From NCBI GenBank assembly GCA_002295885.1, contig DBGM01000039.1:1-39185 (forward strand): 39,185 nt of DNA, given 5' to 3'. This stretch comes from Phycisphaerales bacterium UBA854. Its GTDB lineage: Bacteria; Planctomycetota; Phycisphaerae; Phycisphaerales; SM1A02. How positions within the stretch are numbered: the stretch's first letter is position 1; every line of letters begins with the position of its first letter. Below, piece after piece: positions 32,064-39,185 of the stretch. The notes under the pieces were generated by a model, which did not search any database, was not told the origin of the DNA, and saw only the letters and a program-made list of their open reading frames with translations. The position numbers and the translations under genes are program-made.

Positions 32064-32822
32064 TCAGGGCTTGCCACCCCGGCGACCGCCTCCGCGGCGA
32101 CCGCCGCGACGGGAACCGCCGTCGGCGTACTTCACGCCGCAACCCCACGGACGGACGGCGCTGGGCGAGACCGGTTCACCGGACGCACTGCGTCGCGCCG
32201 CCTCGACGATGTAGTTCGTCGCCTCGGTGCCCTTGGTGAAGTTGCGGTCGTCGGTGATCGCGCCGGCGTAGATGAGCGTCCCCTCTGGATCGATCAGGTA
32301 CATGTGCGGCGTGGTCTTCGCCTCGTACAGGCGACCGACGGTGCCGTCGTAGTCCATGAGGACCGGGATGTCCTTGTGACCGTTCTCCTCGAGGAAGGTG
32401 TCGCTCTGGGTCACCACGAAGTCCTCGGGCTGGTTGGCCGTGCTGTTGATGGTGAGGTAGACCGCATCGGCGTCGATCTGCTTCATCTTCTTGATGGTGT
32501 CGGTGACGACACCTTCCTTGTAGATGTTGCGACAGTACGGACAGCCGGGGTTGAACCACTCGATGACCACGTAGCGGCCGGAGAAGTCGGCGAGATTGTG
32601 GACCTTGCCCTTGGTGTCCTTGAGACTGAAGGCGGGCGCCTTCTTTCCCACTTCGGCCTTGGCGGAAGCCTCCTTCTTCTCCTCGGTCGGCGCAGCCTCC
32701 TTCGCGGGCGGCGTCGTGCCCTTGGTGGGCGCGATGCCGGGATTCGGAGCGGTCTCCTGGGCGATGGCGAGGCTTCCGGCGAGCAGGCAGCCGGCGAGGG
32801 TGGTCACGATTCGTACATGCAT
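32064..32822 (-). CDS. Secreted thioredoxin-like redoxin with an Arg/Gly tail
   Basis: 252 residues. Signal peptide (about 1-21), a Pro/Lys/Glu-rich linker (22-58), then an AhpC/TSA-redoxin domain: APAFSLKDTKGK, YVVIEWFNPGCPYCRN with the redox pair Cys94-Pro-Tyr-Cys97, and the cis-Pro loop as TTPHMYLID. A third Cys is in PWGCGVKY (Cys228), a position I recall in this redoxin family. The last 16 residues (237-252) are only Arg, Gly and a final Lys-Pro (RRGGRRGGG type), rare for an exported protein. It is 21 bases downstream of the DsbD/ScsB-like gene, so they form an operon. Confidence 0.9.
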   Translation of the reverse strand: MHVRIVTTLAGCLLAGSLAIAQETAPNPGIAPTKGTTPPAKEAAPTEEKKEASAKAEVGKKAPAFSLKDTKGKVHNLADFSGRYVVIEWFNPGCPYCRNIYKEGVVTDTIKKMKQIDADAVYLTINSTANQPEDFVVTQSDTFLEENGHKDIPVLMDYDGTVGRLYEAKTTPHMYLIDPEGTLIYAGAITDDRNFTKGTEATNYIVEAARRSASGEPVSPSAVRPWGCGVKYADGGSRRGGRRGGGRRGGKP

Positions 32823-32843
32823 GGAGAACTCCCTTGTCTTCGG

Positions 32844-33683
32844 TCAGTCGGTGACGGCGTCGGCCGCCGGGTGAATGGGCATCGTAATGTCGTACGAGGG
32901 ATCCCGCGGTTTCATCCCAAAAACCAGCAGTCCCTCGATGCGAGGCTCGTGTCCGAGTGAGTTCCCGGGTTCCAGCTCGAACGGAATCACAAGTTCGAAT
33001 CTGGCTTCGTCGCCGCGCAGGGTCGGTTCACCGAGCAGCACCCCCGGCACGTCGCCGGGAATGAATCCCGGCGGACCGGCCGGATCGGTCGGCCCCGAGA
33101 TCACCAGTCGATCAGCGGCCAGCGTGACCCGGGTGGACGGCCGATCGGCAATCGGCACAGGCATGCGGGTCGCGGCCGCCTGCATCGCCTCGGTCGGTTC
33201 CGGGTACACATGGTCGAACATCGCGACCCGGATCGTCGCCGTCGCGCTGCCCATGAAGCAGGCCTTCTTGCACGCCAGCCAGCGGGCGGAGACGACGAAC
33301 TCGCCCGGCTCGGGGGACGGGACGGTGTTGCGGAACGGAACGATGAAGGTCACGCGTCCGGCGTAGCCGTAGGTCGTTCCCTCGGGCTCGTCGAAGGTTT
33401 CGGGACGCGGCCACCGCATCGGACCGGTCTCGTATCCCGCGGGCGTGGAGACCTCGATCTCGGTGGGGGCACCGCTCGCGCCGGGATGCTTCCAGTACAC
33501 GTGGTAGCCGTCGGGGATCTCGAGCGTGCACAGGAGCGTGTTGTCGTATCCCCGGGCCATCACGGACTGGCCGCTCTCGACCGAGAAGGTCAGGACCGGA
33601 GCCGGCTCGACCTTCGGTGCGAGCCGGAGACCGGGAGAGACGGGCAATCCCAACGCGATGCACAGCAGCATGATGCACTGCAT
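32844..33683 (-). CDS. DsbD/ScsB N-terminal-domain protein
   Basis: 279 residues. A short hydrophobic start is likely a signal. The body is the immunoglobulin-like domain that in DsbD and ScsB receives electrons in the periplasm: YHVYWKHPGASGAPTEIEV, FDEPEGTTYGYAGRVTFIVP, and WLACKKACFMG with the Cys138-x3-Cys142 pair that fits the ScsB spacing. The transmembrane and thioredoxin parts of DsbD are missing, so it must rely on another electron source, perhaps the redoxin next to it. AAAGGA lies 6 bases before the ATG at 33683. It is divergent from the rhodanese gene. Confidence 0.85.
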   Translation of the reverse strand: MQCIMLLCIALGLPVSPGLRLAPKVEPAPVLTFSVESGQSVMARGYDNTLLCTLEIPDGYHVYWKHPGASGAPTEIEVSTPAGYETGPMRWPRPETFDEPEGTTYGYAGRVTFIVPFRNTVPSPEPGEFVVSARWLACKKACFMGSATATIRVAMFDHVYPEPTEAMQAAATRMPVPIADRPSTRVTLAADRLVISGPTDPAGPPGFIPGDVPGVLLGEPTLRGDEARFELVIPFELEPGNSLGHEPRIEGLLVFGMKPRDPSYDITMPIHPAADAVTD

Positions 33684-33725
33684 ACATGGTCCTTTCGAGT
33701 CCCCCCACGGATCCCGTGGAGCCTT

Positions 33726-33736
33726 CTACACTGTAG
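33726..33736. promoter_or_regulatory. Shared -10 palindrome between divergent redox genes
   Basis: CTACA-C-TGTAG is an inverted repeat with one central base. Read on the plus strand it holds TACACT (33727-33732), on the minus strand TACAGT. Each can be a -10 box for one of the two divergent genes, so the two start sites would overlap and be co-regulated or compete. It could also be an operator half site. By eye only. Confidence 0.4.
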
Positions 33737-33762
33737 CCATCACCCGCATGGAGGCGAACCCA

Positions 33763-34197
33763 ATGCACATTCGATGGCTTGTTCCGATCCTGGCCGCCTG
33801 CTCGCTCTTCACCGGCTGCACCAAGGAATACAGCGATGCGGATCTCGTGTTCGTGACGCCCGACGAGGGCAGGGCCCTGATGGCCAAGCAGGAGGCGACC
33901 CTGTTCTCCGATCCGGTCGAGAACATCTGGGTCGACCCCCGACGCAGCGAGTTCTACATCGCCGGGCACATTCCCGGTGCCGTCAGCATGCCCTTCAAGA
34001 CCATCGCCACTGACTGGACGAACCTCGAGGGCTACGGCGTGGTGGTGGTGTACGGCCAGACCTACAACGATCCCCTCGCCGAAGCGATGAGCAAGACGCT
34101 GATGGAATACGGAATCAAGGAGGTCCGGACCCTGCGGGGCGGCATCGACGCCTGGACCCGGGCCGGATTCGAACTGCAGAAGGGTCGGAAGCCCTGA
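33763..34197 (+). CDS. Rhodanese-like lipoprotein lacking the active Cys
   Basis: 144 residues. Lipobox SLFTGC with Cys19. The remainder is a rhodanese domain: NIWVDPRRSEFYIAGHIPGA (54-73), strand VVVVYGQTYNDPLAEAMSKT (93-112) and TLRGGIDAWTRAGFEL. The loop where sulfurtransferases carry the persulfide Cys reads YGQTYND with Gly98, so sulfur transfer by the normal route is not possible; a binding or scaffold role is likely. GGAGG at 33750-33754 is 8 bases before the ATG, which favours this start over 33748. It overlaps the next gene by 4 bases if that starts at CTG. Confidence 0.87.
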   Translation: MHIRWLVPILAACSLFTGCTKEYSDADLVFVTPDEGRALMAKQEATLFSDPVENIWVDPRRSEFYIAGHIPGAVSMPFKTIATDWTNLEGYGVVVVYGQTYNDPLAEAMSKTLMEYGIKEVRTLRGGIDAWTRAGFELQKGRKP

Positions 34198-35114
34198 GCA
34201 TCTCGATCGAACCAATCGACCTGCAGTATCTGGGGCTTCCCGGCGCCATCGCCTGCTGGCTGTGTCGCAGCGAGGAGCACGCAGTGCTCGTCGAGGCCGG
34301 TCCGGCGCGGTCGATGGAGCAGCTGGCTGCAGGACTGACCGGACACGGTCTGGCGATCGAGGATCTCGATGCGTGTCTGGTCACGCACATCCATCTCGAT
34401 CACGCCGGAGCCGCCGGCCATCTGGCCGAACGCGGAGTTCCGATCCATGTCCACGAATTCGGAGTGGGACATCTGGTGGATCCGTCGAAACTGCTCTCCA
34501 GCGCGACAAGGATCTACGGAGCGGCGATGGACACTCTGTGGGGTGAGACCATCCCGGCTCCCGCCGCCATGGTGCATCCGGTACTCGATGAGCAGAAACT
34601 CGAATTCGGTCCCCTGCGGTTTCGGGCCGTCGAGACTCCGGGGCACGCCCGGCATCACCACGCGTTCGAACTCGATCTGGGCTTCGAGTCGGTGTGCTTC
34701 TGCGGTGACGCTGCAGCCATGCTGTTTCCGGGCACCGACTTCATCTCCATTCCGACCCCGCCGCCGGAGTTCAACCTTCCGGTATGGAAGAAGTCAATCC
34801 AACGGCTTCGATCCGGGCCCTGGACCCGCCTGCATCTGACCCACGGAGGCACGGTGGAGGCCACCAGTGATCATCTGGATCGCCTGGAAGATGGCCTGGA
34901 AGAGCAGGTTGAATGGATCCGAATGTGGACTGATTCCGGTTTGGACCGCCCAGAAGTGCATTTACGGTACCGCCAAGCCCTTTTGGGGCGGGCCCGAGCA
35001 TCAGAAATCGACGATCGAACCTTCGATTCCTACGCCTCAGAGCACCTTCTGGGCATGAATATCTCGGGTATCCAACGGTGGCTGGGACAGCAGGGCGACG
35101 AATCCGGCCGGTGA
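34194..35114 (+). CDS. MBL-fold metallo-hydrolase (probable CTG start)
   Basis: 306 residues if read from CTG at 34194. Metallo-beta-lactamase fold with two-metal motifs: THIHLDHAG (His65, His67, Asp69, His70), TPGHARHHH, FCGDAAAM and LTHGG. The domain starts with IDLQYLGLPGAIACWL, the usual first strands of this subgroup, which a start at the first standard codon (GTG, 34284) would remove. No ATG, GTG or TTG lies in frame between 34194 and 34284. CTGA at 34194-34197 would match the overlap seen elsewhere, with AGAAGG about 10 bases before it. Substrate unknown; pairing with a rhodanese recalls persulfide metabolism, but the rhodanese is inactive. Confidence 0.82.
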   Translation: MSISIEPIDLQYLGLPGAIACWLCRSEEHAVLVEAGPARSMEQLAAGLTGHGLAIEDLDACLVTHIHLDHAGAAGHLAERGVPIHVHEFGVGHLVDPSKLLSSATRIYGAAMDTLWGETIPAPAAMVHPVLDEQKLEFGPLRFRAVETPGHARHHHAFELDLGFESVCFCGDAAAMLFPGTDFISIPTPPPEFNLPVWKKSIQRLRSGPWTRLHLTHGGTVEATSDHLDRLEDGLEEQVEWIRMWTDSGLDRPEVHLRYRQALLGRARASEIDDRTFDSYASEHLLGMNISGIQRWLGQQGDESGR

Positions 35115-35257
35115 GCGTCAATTCGCTTGCCCCACCTCTATTTCCAGCCTAATTTCAAGGACTAGGACATGGCATTCCTTTGCCAGTCCATGGTTGATCA
35201 GAAGGGTTCCCAGATCCCCGCACACCCCCGCGTTCCCGGACGCCAGGAGAGAAGAAC

Positions 35258-36802
35258 ATGCTCACGCGAGCGATTGCTGGATGTGTCGTCACCGGACTCT
35301 GTCTGGTCGCGGCATCGCAGTTGGATGGGGTCAAGAACCCCGGCCTCAAGCAGATCGGCCTCGACGCCGGACACGAGGCCGAGATCAAGCCGCTGGGAAC
35401 CCCGACCCGGGCCCTCGGCATCCAGACCGAACGGATCGTCTCCGGACTGTCCCGTCCCGTCTACGCCGGACACGCGCCGGGCGACGAGTCGCGACTCTTC
35501 ATCATCGAGGCCCGTTCCGGCAGCACCGGACGGATCCGGATCTACGACCTCAATACCGAAACCCTGCTGAGCACGCCGTACCTCTCGGTCTCGCCGGTGA
35601 GCACCTCGAGCGAACAGGGCCTGCTGGGCATGGCGTTCCACCCGGACTTCTACAACGGGAAACCGTACATCTACGTGAACTACACCGCGAGCAACGGCGA
35701 CACCATCATCCGCCGGTACTCGGCCTCGGGCAACAACCCGAATTCCAACACCGCCAGCAGTTCGTCCGGCACCACGATCATGTCGATCGACCAGACGTAT
35801 TCCAACCACAACGGCGGCTGGCTCGACTTCGGCACCGACGGGTACCTCTACATCGGAATGGGTGACGGCGGCGGCGCCGGCGACACCTTCAACGACGCCC
35901 AGGACATCAACTCCCTGCTCGGCAAGATGCTCCGCATCAACGTCGACGGCGGCTTCCCGTACACCGTGCCGGCCGACAACCCGTACGTCGGCACCAACGG
36001 TGCGGACGAGATCTGGTCGATCGGCCTCCGCAACCCCTGGGGCTGCTCCTTCGACCGGGAAACCGGCGATCTCTGGATGGGCGACGTGGGCCAGTACCAG
36101 TGGGAGGAGATCAGCTTCGAGCCGGTGGATGCCGAACCCGGACGGAACTACGGCTGGCGCTGCTACGAAGGCGACAACACCTTCAACACCAGCGGTTGCC
36201 CCCCCTCATCGAACCTGACCTTCCCGGTCTTCGAATACAGCCACAGCGGCGGCCGCTGCTCGATCACCGGCGGGTTCGTCTACCGCGGCCAGGACATCCC
36301 CTGGATGCGGGGCTACTACATCTACGGCGACTACTGCTCGAGCAACCAGTACGTGTTCTCCTACGATCCGTCCTCGGACACCGTCTCGGGATTCCAGGAC
36401 GTGACCAACGAGCTTCGTTCGTCCTCCAACGGCGGAACCGTGAGCAGCATCTCGCGCTACGGCGAGGACGCCCGCGGCGAACTGTACGTCTGCGATCTCG
36501 GCGGCGAAGTGTTCCGGATCATCCCGGGCACCCCTCCGGCACCCACCGGCGTCTGCTGCTGGAACGAGAACTGCTACCTCGTCACCGAGAGCAGCTGCTC
36601 GAACGTCGGCGGCGAGTACAAGGGTGACTACACGGCCTGCAGCAGCTTCGACTGCACGGCGCAGCCCTGCCCGGGCGACGTCGACGAGGACGGCTTCGTG
36701 AACGTGAGCGATCTCCTCGGAGTCATCGCGAGCTGGAACGATCCCTACACGGTCGACGACCTGCTGACCGTCATCGCCAACTGGAACTCAACGTGCCCGT
36801 GA
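35258..36802 (+). CDS. Secreted PQQ-type sugar dehydrogenase with degenerate dockerin-like end
   Basis: 514 residues. Signal peptide (MLTRAIAGCVVTGLCLVAAS), then a six-bladed glucose/sorbosone dehydrogenase domain: GLSRPVYAGHAPGDESRLFI, SEQGLLGMAFHPDF, NHNGGWLDFGTDGYLYIGMG, IWSIGLRNPWGCSFD, GDVGQYQWEEI and NYGWRCYEG. These match the usual GSDH landmarks. It probably oxidises sugars in the periplasm or outside. The end has a Cys-rich strand region (VCCWNENCYLVTESSCSNVGG) and one good calcium loop (DVDEDGFVNVSDLLGVIASW), with a second that has lost its metal residues. AGGAGAG precedes the ATG. Confidence 0.88.
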   Translation: MLTRAIAGCVVTGLCLVAASQLDGVKNPGLKQIGLDAGHEAEIKPLGTPTRALGIQTERIVSGLSRPVYAGHAPGDESRLFIIEARSGSTGRIRIYDLNTETLLSTPYLSVSPVSTSSEQGLLGMAFHPDFYNGKPYIYVNYTASNGDTIIRRYSASGNNPNSNTASSSSGTTIMSIDQTYSNHNGGWLDFGTDGYLYIGMGDGGGAGDTFNDAQDINSLLGKMLRINVDGGFPYTVPADNPYVGTNGADEIWSIGLRNPWGCSFDRETGDLWMGDVGQYQWEEISFEPVDAEPGRNYGWRCYEGDNTFNTSGCPPSSNLTFPVFEYSHSGGRCSITGGFVYRGQDIPWMRGYYIYGDYCSSNQYVFSYDPSSDTVSGFQDVTNELRSSSNGGTVSSISRYGEDARGELYVCDLGGEVFRIIPGTPPAPTGVCCWNENCYLVTESSCSNVGGEYKGDYTACSSFDCTAQPCPGDVDEDGFVNVSDLLGVIASWNDPYTVDDLLTVIANWNSTCP

Positions 36803-36861
36803 GCGGAGCGAACTGAGCACCCTTCCGATCACCACAGACTGAGAAAAGAATTTTCCCCTCC

Positions 36862-36883
36862 GATCCGGGTCTCGGCCCGGATC
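36862..36883 (+). other. Leader hairpin before the subtilase gene
   Basis: GATCCGGG (36862-36869) and CCCGGATC (36876-36883) form a perfect 8-bp stem with a 6-base loop. No T tract follows (AATCCCC), so it is either a weak end of the dehydrogenase transcript or a structure in the leader of the next gene. Confidence 0.4.
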
Positions 36884-36910
36884 AATCCCCCCCAAGAGAA
36901 AGTCTCAACA

Positions 36911-39185
36911 ATGCATCGAAAAACAGCGACCACGCTGGCAGCCCTGATCGGACTTTCGTTCGCCGCAGGACTCCAGGCGACGATCGATCCCACAGCAATC
37001 TCCATCATTCCCGACAACAATGCCCTCGAGCACGAGCACGTGTCCGACCGGGTCTTCGTTCGATTCAAGGATCCGGACGCCCTCGACTCCCGCATTGCGG
37101 TCATGGACGGCATCGGTGGTCGCATCGCATCGTCCTCGAAGCTCGTTCCCGGACTGCACTGCATCGAGATCGACGTCTCCGTCGAAGAGGCTCTCCGGTT
37201 TCTCTCGCAGCAGGAGAACACGATCCTCTACGCGGAGCCCGTGTACATCGTCCGCACGATGGACACCGTCCCCAACGACCCGTTCTACAACAACCTCTAC
37301 GGAATGCCGCAGATCAACGCCCCCCAGGCGTGGGATGATCACCAGGGCGACCAGGAGTTCCGAGTCGCGATCATCGACACCGGCATCGACTACAACCACC
37401 CCGACCTCGCCGCCAACATGTGGGTCAACCCGGGTGAGATCGCCGGCAACGGCCAGGACGACGACGGCAACGGCTACGTGGACGACGTCTACGGATACGA
37501 CTTCGCCAACAACGATTCCGATCCCATGGACGTGAACGGACACGGCACGCACTGCGCCGGAACCGTCGGTGGAGTCGGCAACAACGGCATCGGGGTCGCG
37601 GGCGTCAACTGGCGCTGCCGCCTCGTCGCGGCCCCGTTCATCGGCAGCAACGGAACGGGTTCCATCGATGCCGCCATCAACGCGGTCGAATACTGCGCCG
37701 TGAATCAGATCAAGGTCTCGAACAACTCCTGGGGAGGCGGGGGATACTCCCAGGCACTCTTCGACGTGGTCCAGACGGCCGGCAACGACTTCGGTCACGT
37801 CTTCGTCGCCGCCGCTGGCAACAACGGATCCGGCAGCGCCTCCTACCCGGGAGCGATGACCTGCAACAACCTGATCTGCGTTGCTGCAACCGACAGCAAC
37901 GAGAATCTGGCGGGATTCAGTCAGTACAACGCCGTCGAGGTCGACCTCGGTGCACCCGGCGTCGATGTGGTGAGCACGACTCCCAACAACAACTACAGCA
38001 GCTACAGCGGCACATCCATGGCGACCCCCCACGTCGCCGGCGGCGTGGCACTGGCGTTCTCCCTCATGGGCGACGCATCCGCGGTCGAGGTCAAGGACCT
38101 GATCATGTCCACGACGCGGGCCATCCCCTCCCTGTCCGGACGGTGCGTCACCGGTGGTGTCCTCGACGTCGAGGCGCTCCTGGATTCCACCTTCCTCGGA
38201 CCGCAGGTCACCGTGCTCTCGTCGGTGCCCGCGGAAATCGACCCCGGAGAGGCCCTGACGGTCCTCGTCCGGATCGACCCCCGCGAGGACGTCCTGGTCG
38301 GTAATTCCGTCAAGGTCCGCTACCGGGCCAACGGCGGCCTGTGGACCCAGATCGACATGTCGCAGGCCGGACCCGGCAACAACTGGAGCGCGACCATCCC
38401 CGCGATGGAATGCGACGACAGCCCCGAGTTCTACATCACGGGTCAAGGACAGACGGCAGGGCAGTTCGACTTCCCCGCCGGTGGAGCCAATAACCCCTAC
38501 AAGCTGCTGGTCGGCAACCTGCTGGTCGCCTACGAGGACAACGGACAGACCAACGGCAACTGGACGGTGTCGAGCACCTCGACCGACGGCCAGTGGAACC
38601 GTGGTGTGCCGGTGAACTGCGGACGCGGCGACCCGACCTCGGACGCCGATGGATCGGGTTCCTGCTGGCTGACCGACAACTCGTCGTCGGACTCCTGCAA
38701 CAGCGATGTCGACAACGGATCGACGACCCTGACGTCCGGGGTCATTGCCCTCGACGGCATCGATGCTCCGGTGCTCTCCTACTCCCGCTGGTTCCACAAC
38801 AGCTACGGTGACAACTCGAACACCGATACGCTGGATGTGGAGTACTCCGTCAACGGAGTGGTGTGGAACACGCTGGAGACGGTCGGGCCCGCGGGCTCGG
38901 AAGTCAACGGCGGCTGGATCCGCGTCTCCTGGGACCTGCAGGACATCATCGGCAATGCGACGCAGATCCAGATCCGGTTCACGGCCAGCGACGTGGGAAC
39001 CAACACCCAGTCGGTGGTTGAAGCTGGTGTCGACAATCTGATCGTCTCGGCCGTCGACTGCGACGATGTCGTGGTCGTACCCGGCGATGCCAACGGCGAC
39101 GGATCGGTCGATGTCAACGACATCCTCGCCGTCATCGCGGCCTGGGCCACGCCCTGCAACAGCTGCCCCGAGGACCTCGACGGCA
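36911..39185 (+). CDS. Secreted subtilase (S8) with dockerin-like repeat (3' end missing)
   Basis: 758 codons are visible and the frame is open at the window end. Signal peptide about 1-23, then an inhibitor-like prodomain (about 46-115: RVFVRFKDPDALDSRIAVMD, YAEPVY). The catalytic triad is complete: Asp156 in RVAIIDTGIDYNHPD, His211 in NGHGTHCAG, Ser369 in GTSMATPHVAGG, with oxyanion Asn304 in AAGNNG. A Ca-site-like loop (QDDDGNGYVDD) is inserted. Beta-sandwich regions follow (about 395-700), then GDANGDGSVDVNDILAVIAA and the beginning of a second loop (CPEDLDG). The role is extracellular proteolysis. Its dockerin-like end is of the same type as in the two other secreted proteins here. Confidence 0.93.
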   Translation, partial: MHRKTATTLAALIGLSFAAGLQATIDPTAISIIPDNNALEHEHVSDRVFVRFKDPDALDSRIAVMDGIGGRIASSSKLVPGLHCIEIDVSVEEALRFLSQQENTILYAEPVYIVRTMDTVPNDPFYNNLYGMPQINAPQAWDDHQGDQEFRVAIIDTGIDYNHPDLAANMWVNPGEIAGNGQDDDGNGYVDDVYGYDFANNDSDPMDVNGHGTHCAGTVGGVGNNGIGVAGVNWRCRLVAAPFIGSNGTGSIDAAINAVEYCAVNQIKVSNNSWGGGGYSQALFDVVQTAGNDFGHVFVAAAGNNGSGSASYPGAMTCNNLICVAATDSNENLAGFSQYNAVEVDLGAPGVDVVSTTPNNNYSSYSGTSMATPHVAGGVALAFSLMGDASAVEVKDLIMSTTRAIPSLSGRCVTGGVLDVEALLDSTFLGPQVTVLSSVPAEIDPGEALTVLVRIDPREDVLVGNSVKVRYRANGGLWTQIDMSQAGPGNNWSATIPAMECDDSPEFYITGQGQTAGQFDFPAGGANNPYKLLVGNLLVAYEDNGQTNGNWTVSSTSTDGQWNRGVPVNCGRGDPTSDADGSGSCWLTDNSSSDSCNSDVDNGSTTLTSGVIALDGIDAPVLSYSRWFHNSYGDNSNTDTLDVEYSVNGVVWNTLETVGPAGSEVNGGWIRVSWDLQDIIGNATQIQIRFTASDVGTNTQSVVEAGVDNLIVSAVDCDDVVVVPGDANGDGSVDVNDILAVIAAWATPCNSCPEDLDG

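Noticed and set aside
34284..35114. GTG at 34284 as start of the MBL gene
   Set aside because: It would remove the first conserved strands of the fold. CTG at 34194 fits the domain and the overlap pattern better.
36905..38797. Open frame of 630 codons on the minus strand
   Set aside because: Antisense to the subtilase, whose triad and signal peptide are clear. The frame is low-complexity Val/Asp/Gly/Arg.
1..39185. tRNA genes, CRISPR arrays, insertion sequences, attachment sites
   Set aside because: No tRNA-like cloverleaf with a T-loop sequence, spaced short repeats, transposase or flanking direct repeats were noticed in the gaps between genes.

Overview
The window looks like chromosomal DNA from a high-GC planctomycete, most likely of the Phycisphaerae. 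Three secreted proteins end in dockerin-like calcium loops followed by an Ala-Trp or Ser-Trp. There are several small proteins of a type I associate with planctomycetes, a tandem divergent clpP pair, and an orphan FliA/WhiG-type sigma factor. No flagellar genes, tRNA, rRNA, CRISPR array, insertion sequence or prophage was seen. The taxonomic call is from memory of protein families, not from a search.

Layout. 1-5330: tail of a Lys/Arg-rich protein, a strong terminator, a 7Fe ferredoxin, two coupled membrane-protein genes, a sigma factor, a membrane-anchored HTH protein and phosphatidylserine decarboxylase. 5333-14259: methionyl-tRNA synthetase, a large secreted TPR-like protein, an ArsR-methyltransferase fusion coupled to a TPR lipoprotein, a LigD-phosphoesterase-like protein, a BFD-type ferredoxin, a PilZ protein, a Ser/Thr kinase and a peptidoglycan amidase. 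14373-17695: a tightly overlapped operon of two ClpP subunits and two lipoproteins, then an FHA-domain histidine kinase. 17739-25648: DNA polymerase III delta, a lipoprotein, SucD, a large secreted LamG/dockerin-like protein, PurM and an outer-membrane barrel. 25672-31988: a metallophosphoesterase, RdgB, QueF, a TPR lipoprotein, transketolase and the beta clamp. 32064-39185: a secreted redoxin, a DsbD/ScsB N-domain protein, a rhodanese-like lipoprotein without the active Cys, an MBL-fold protein, a secreted PQQ-type sugar dehydrogenase and a subtilase that runs off the end.

The housekeeping genes (metG, holA, dnaN, sucD, purM, tkt, clpP, psd) are scattered rather than grouped by pathway. Genes are packed closely. 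Co-directional pairs often overlap by 4 bases (ATGA, GTGA, probably CTGA), and convergent genes end back to back, twice sharing TGATCA. Several genes without a Shine-Dalgarno have a TANNNT -10-like box 6 to 9 bases before the start codon, which suggests leaderless transcripts. The most unusual items are the divergent envelope redox cluster (32064-35114), the ClpP paralogue with Asn at the triad Asp position, and the probable CTG start of the MBL gene. I did not find a clearly new multi-gene defence or biosynthetic system.
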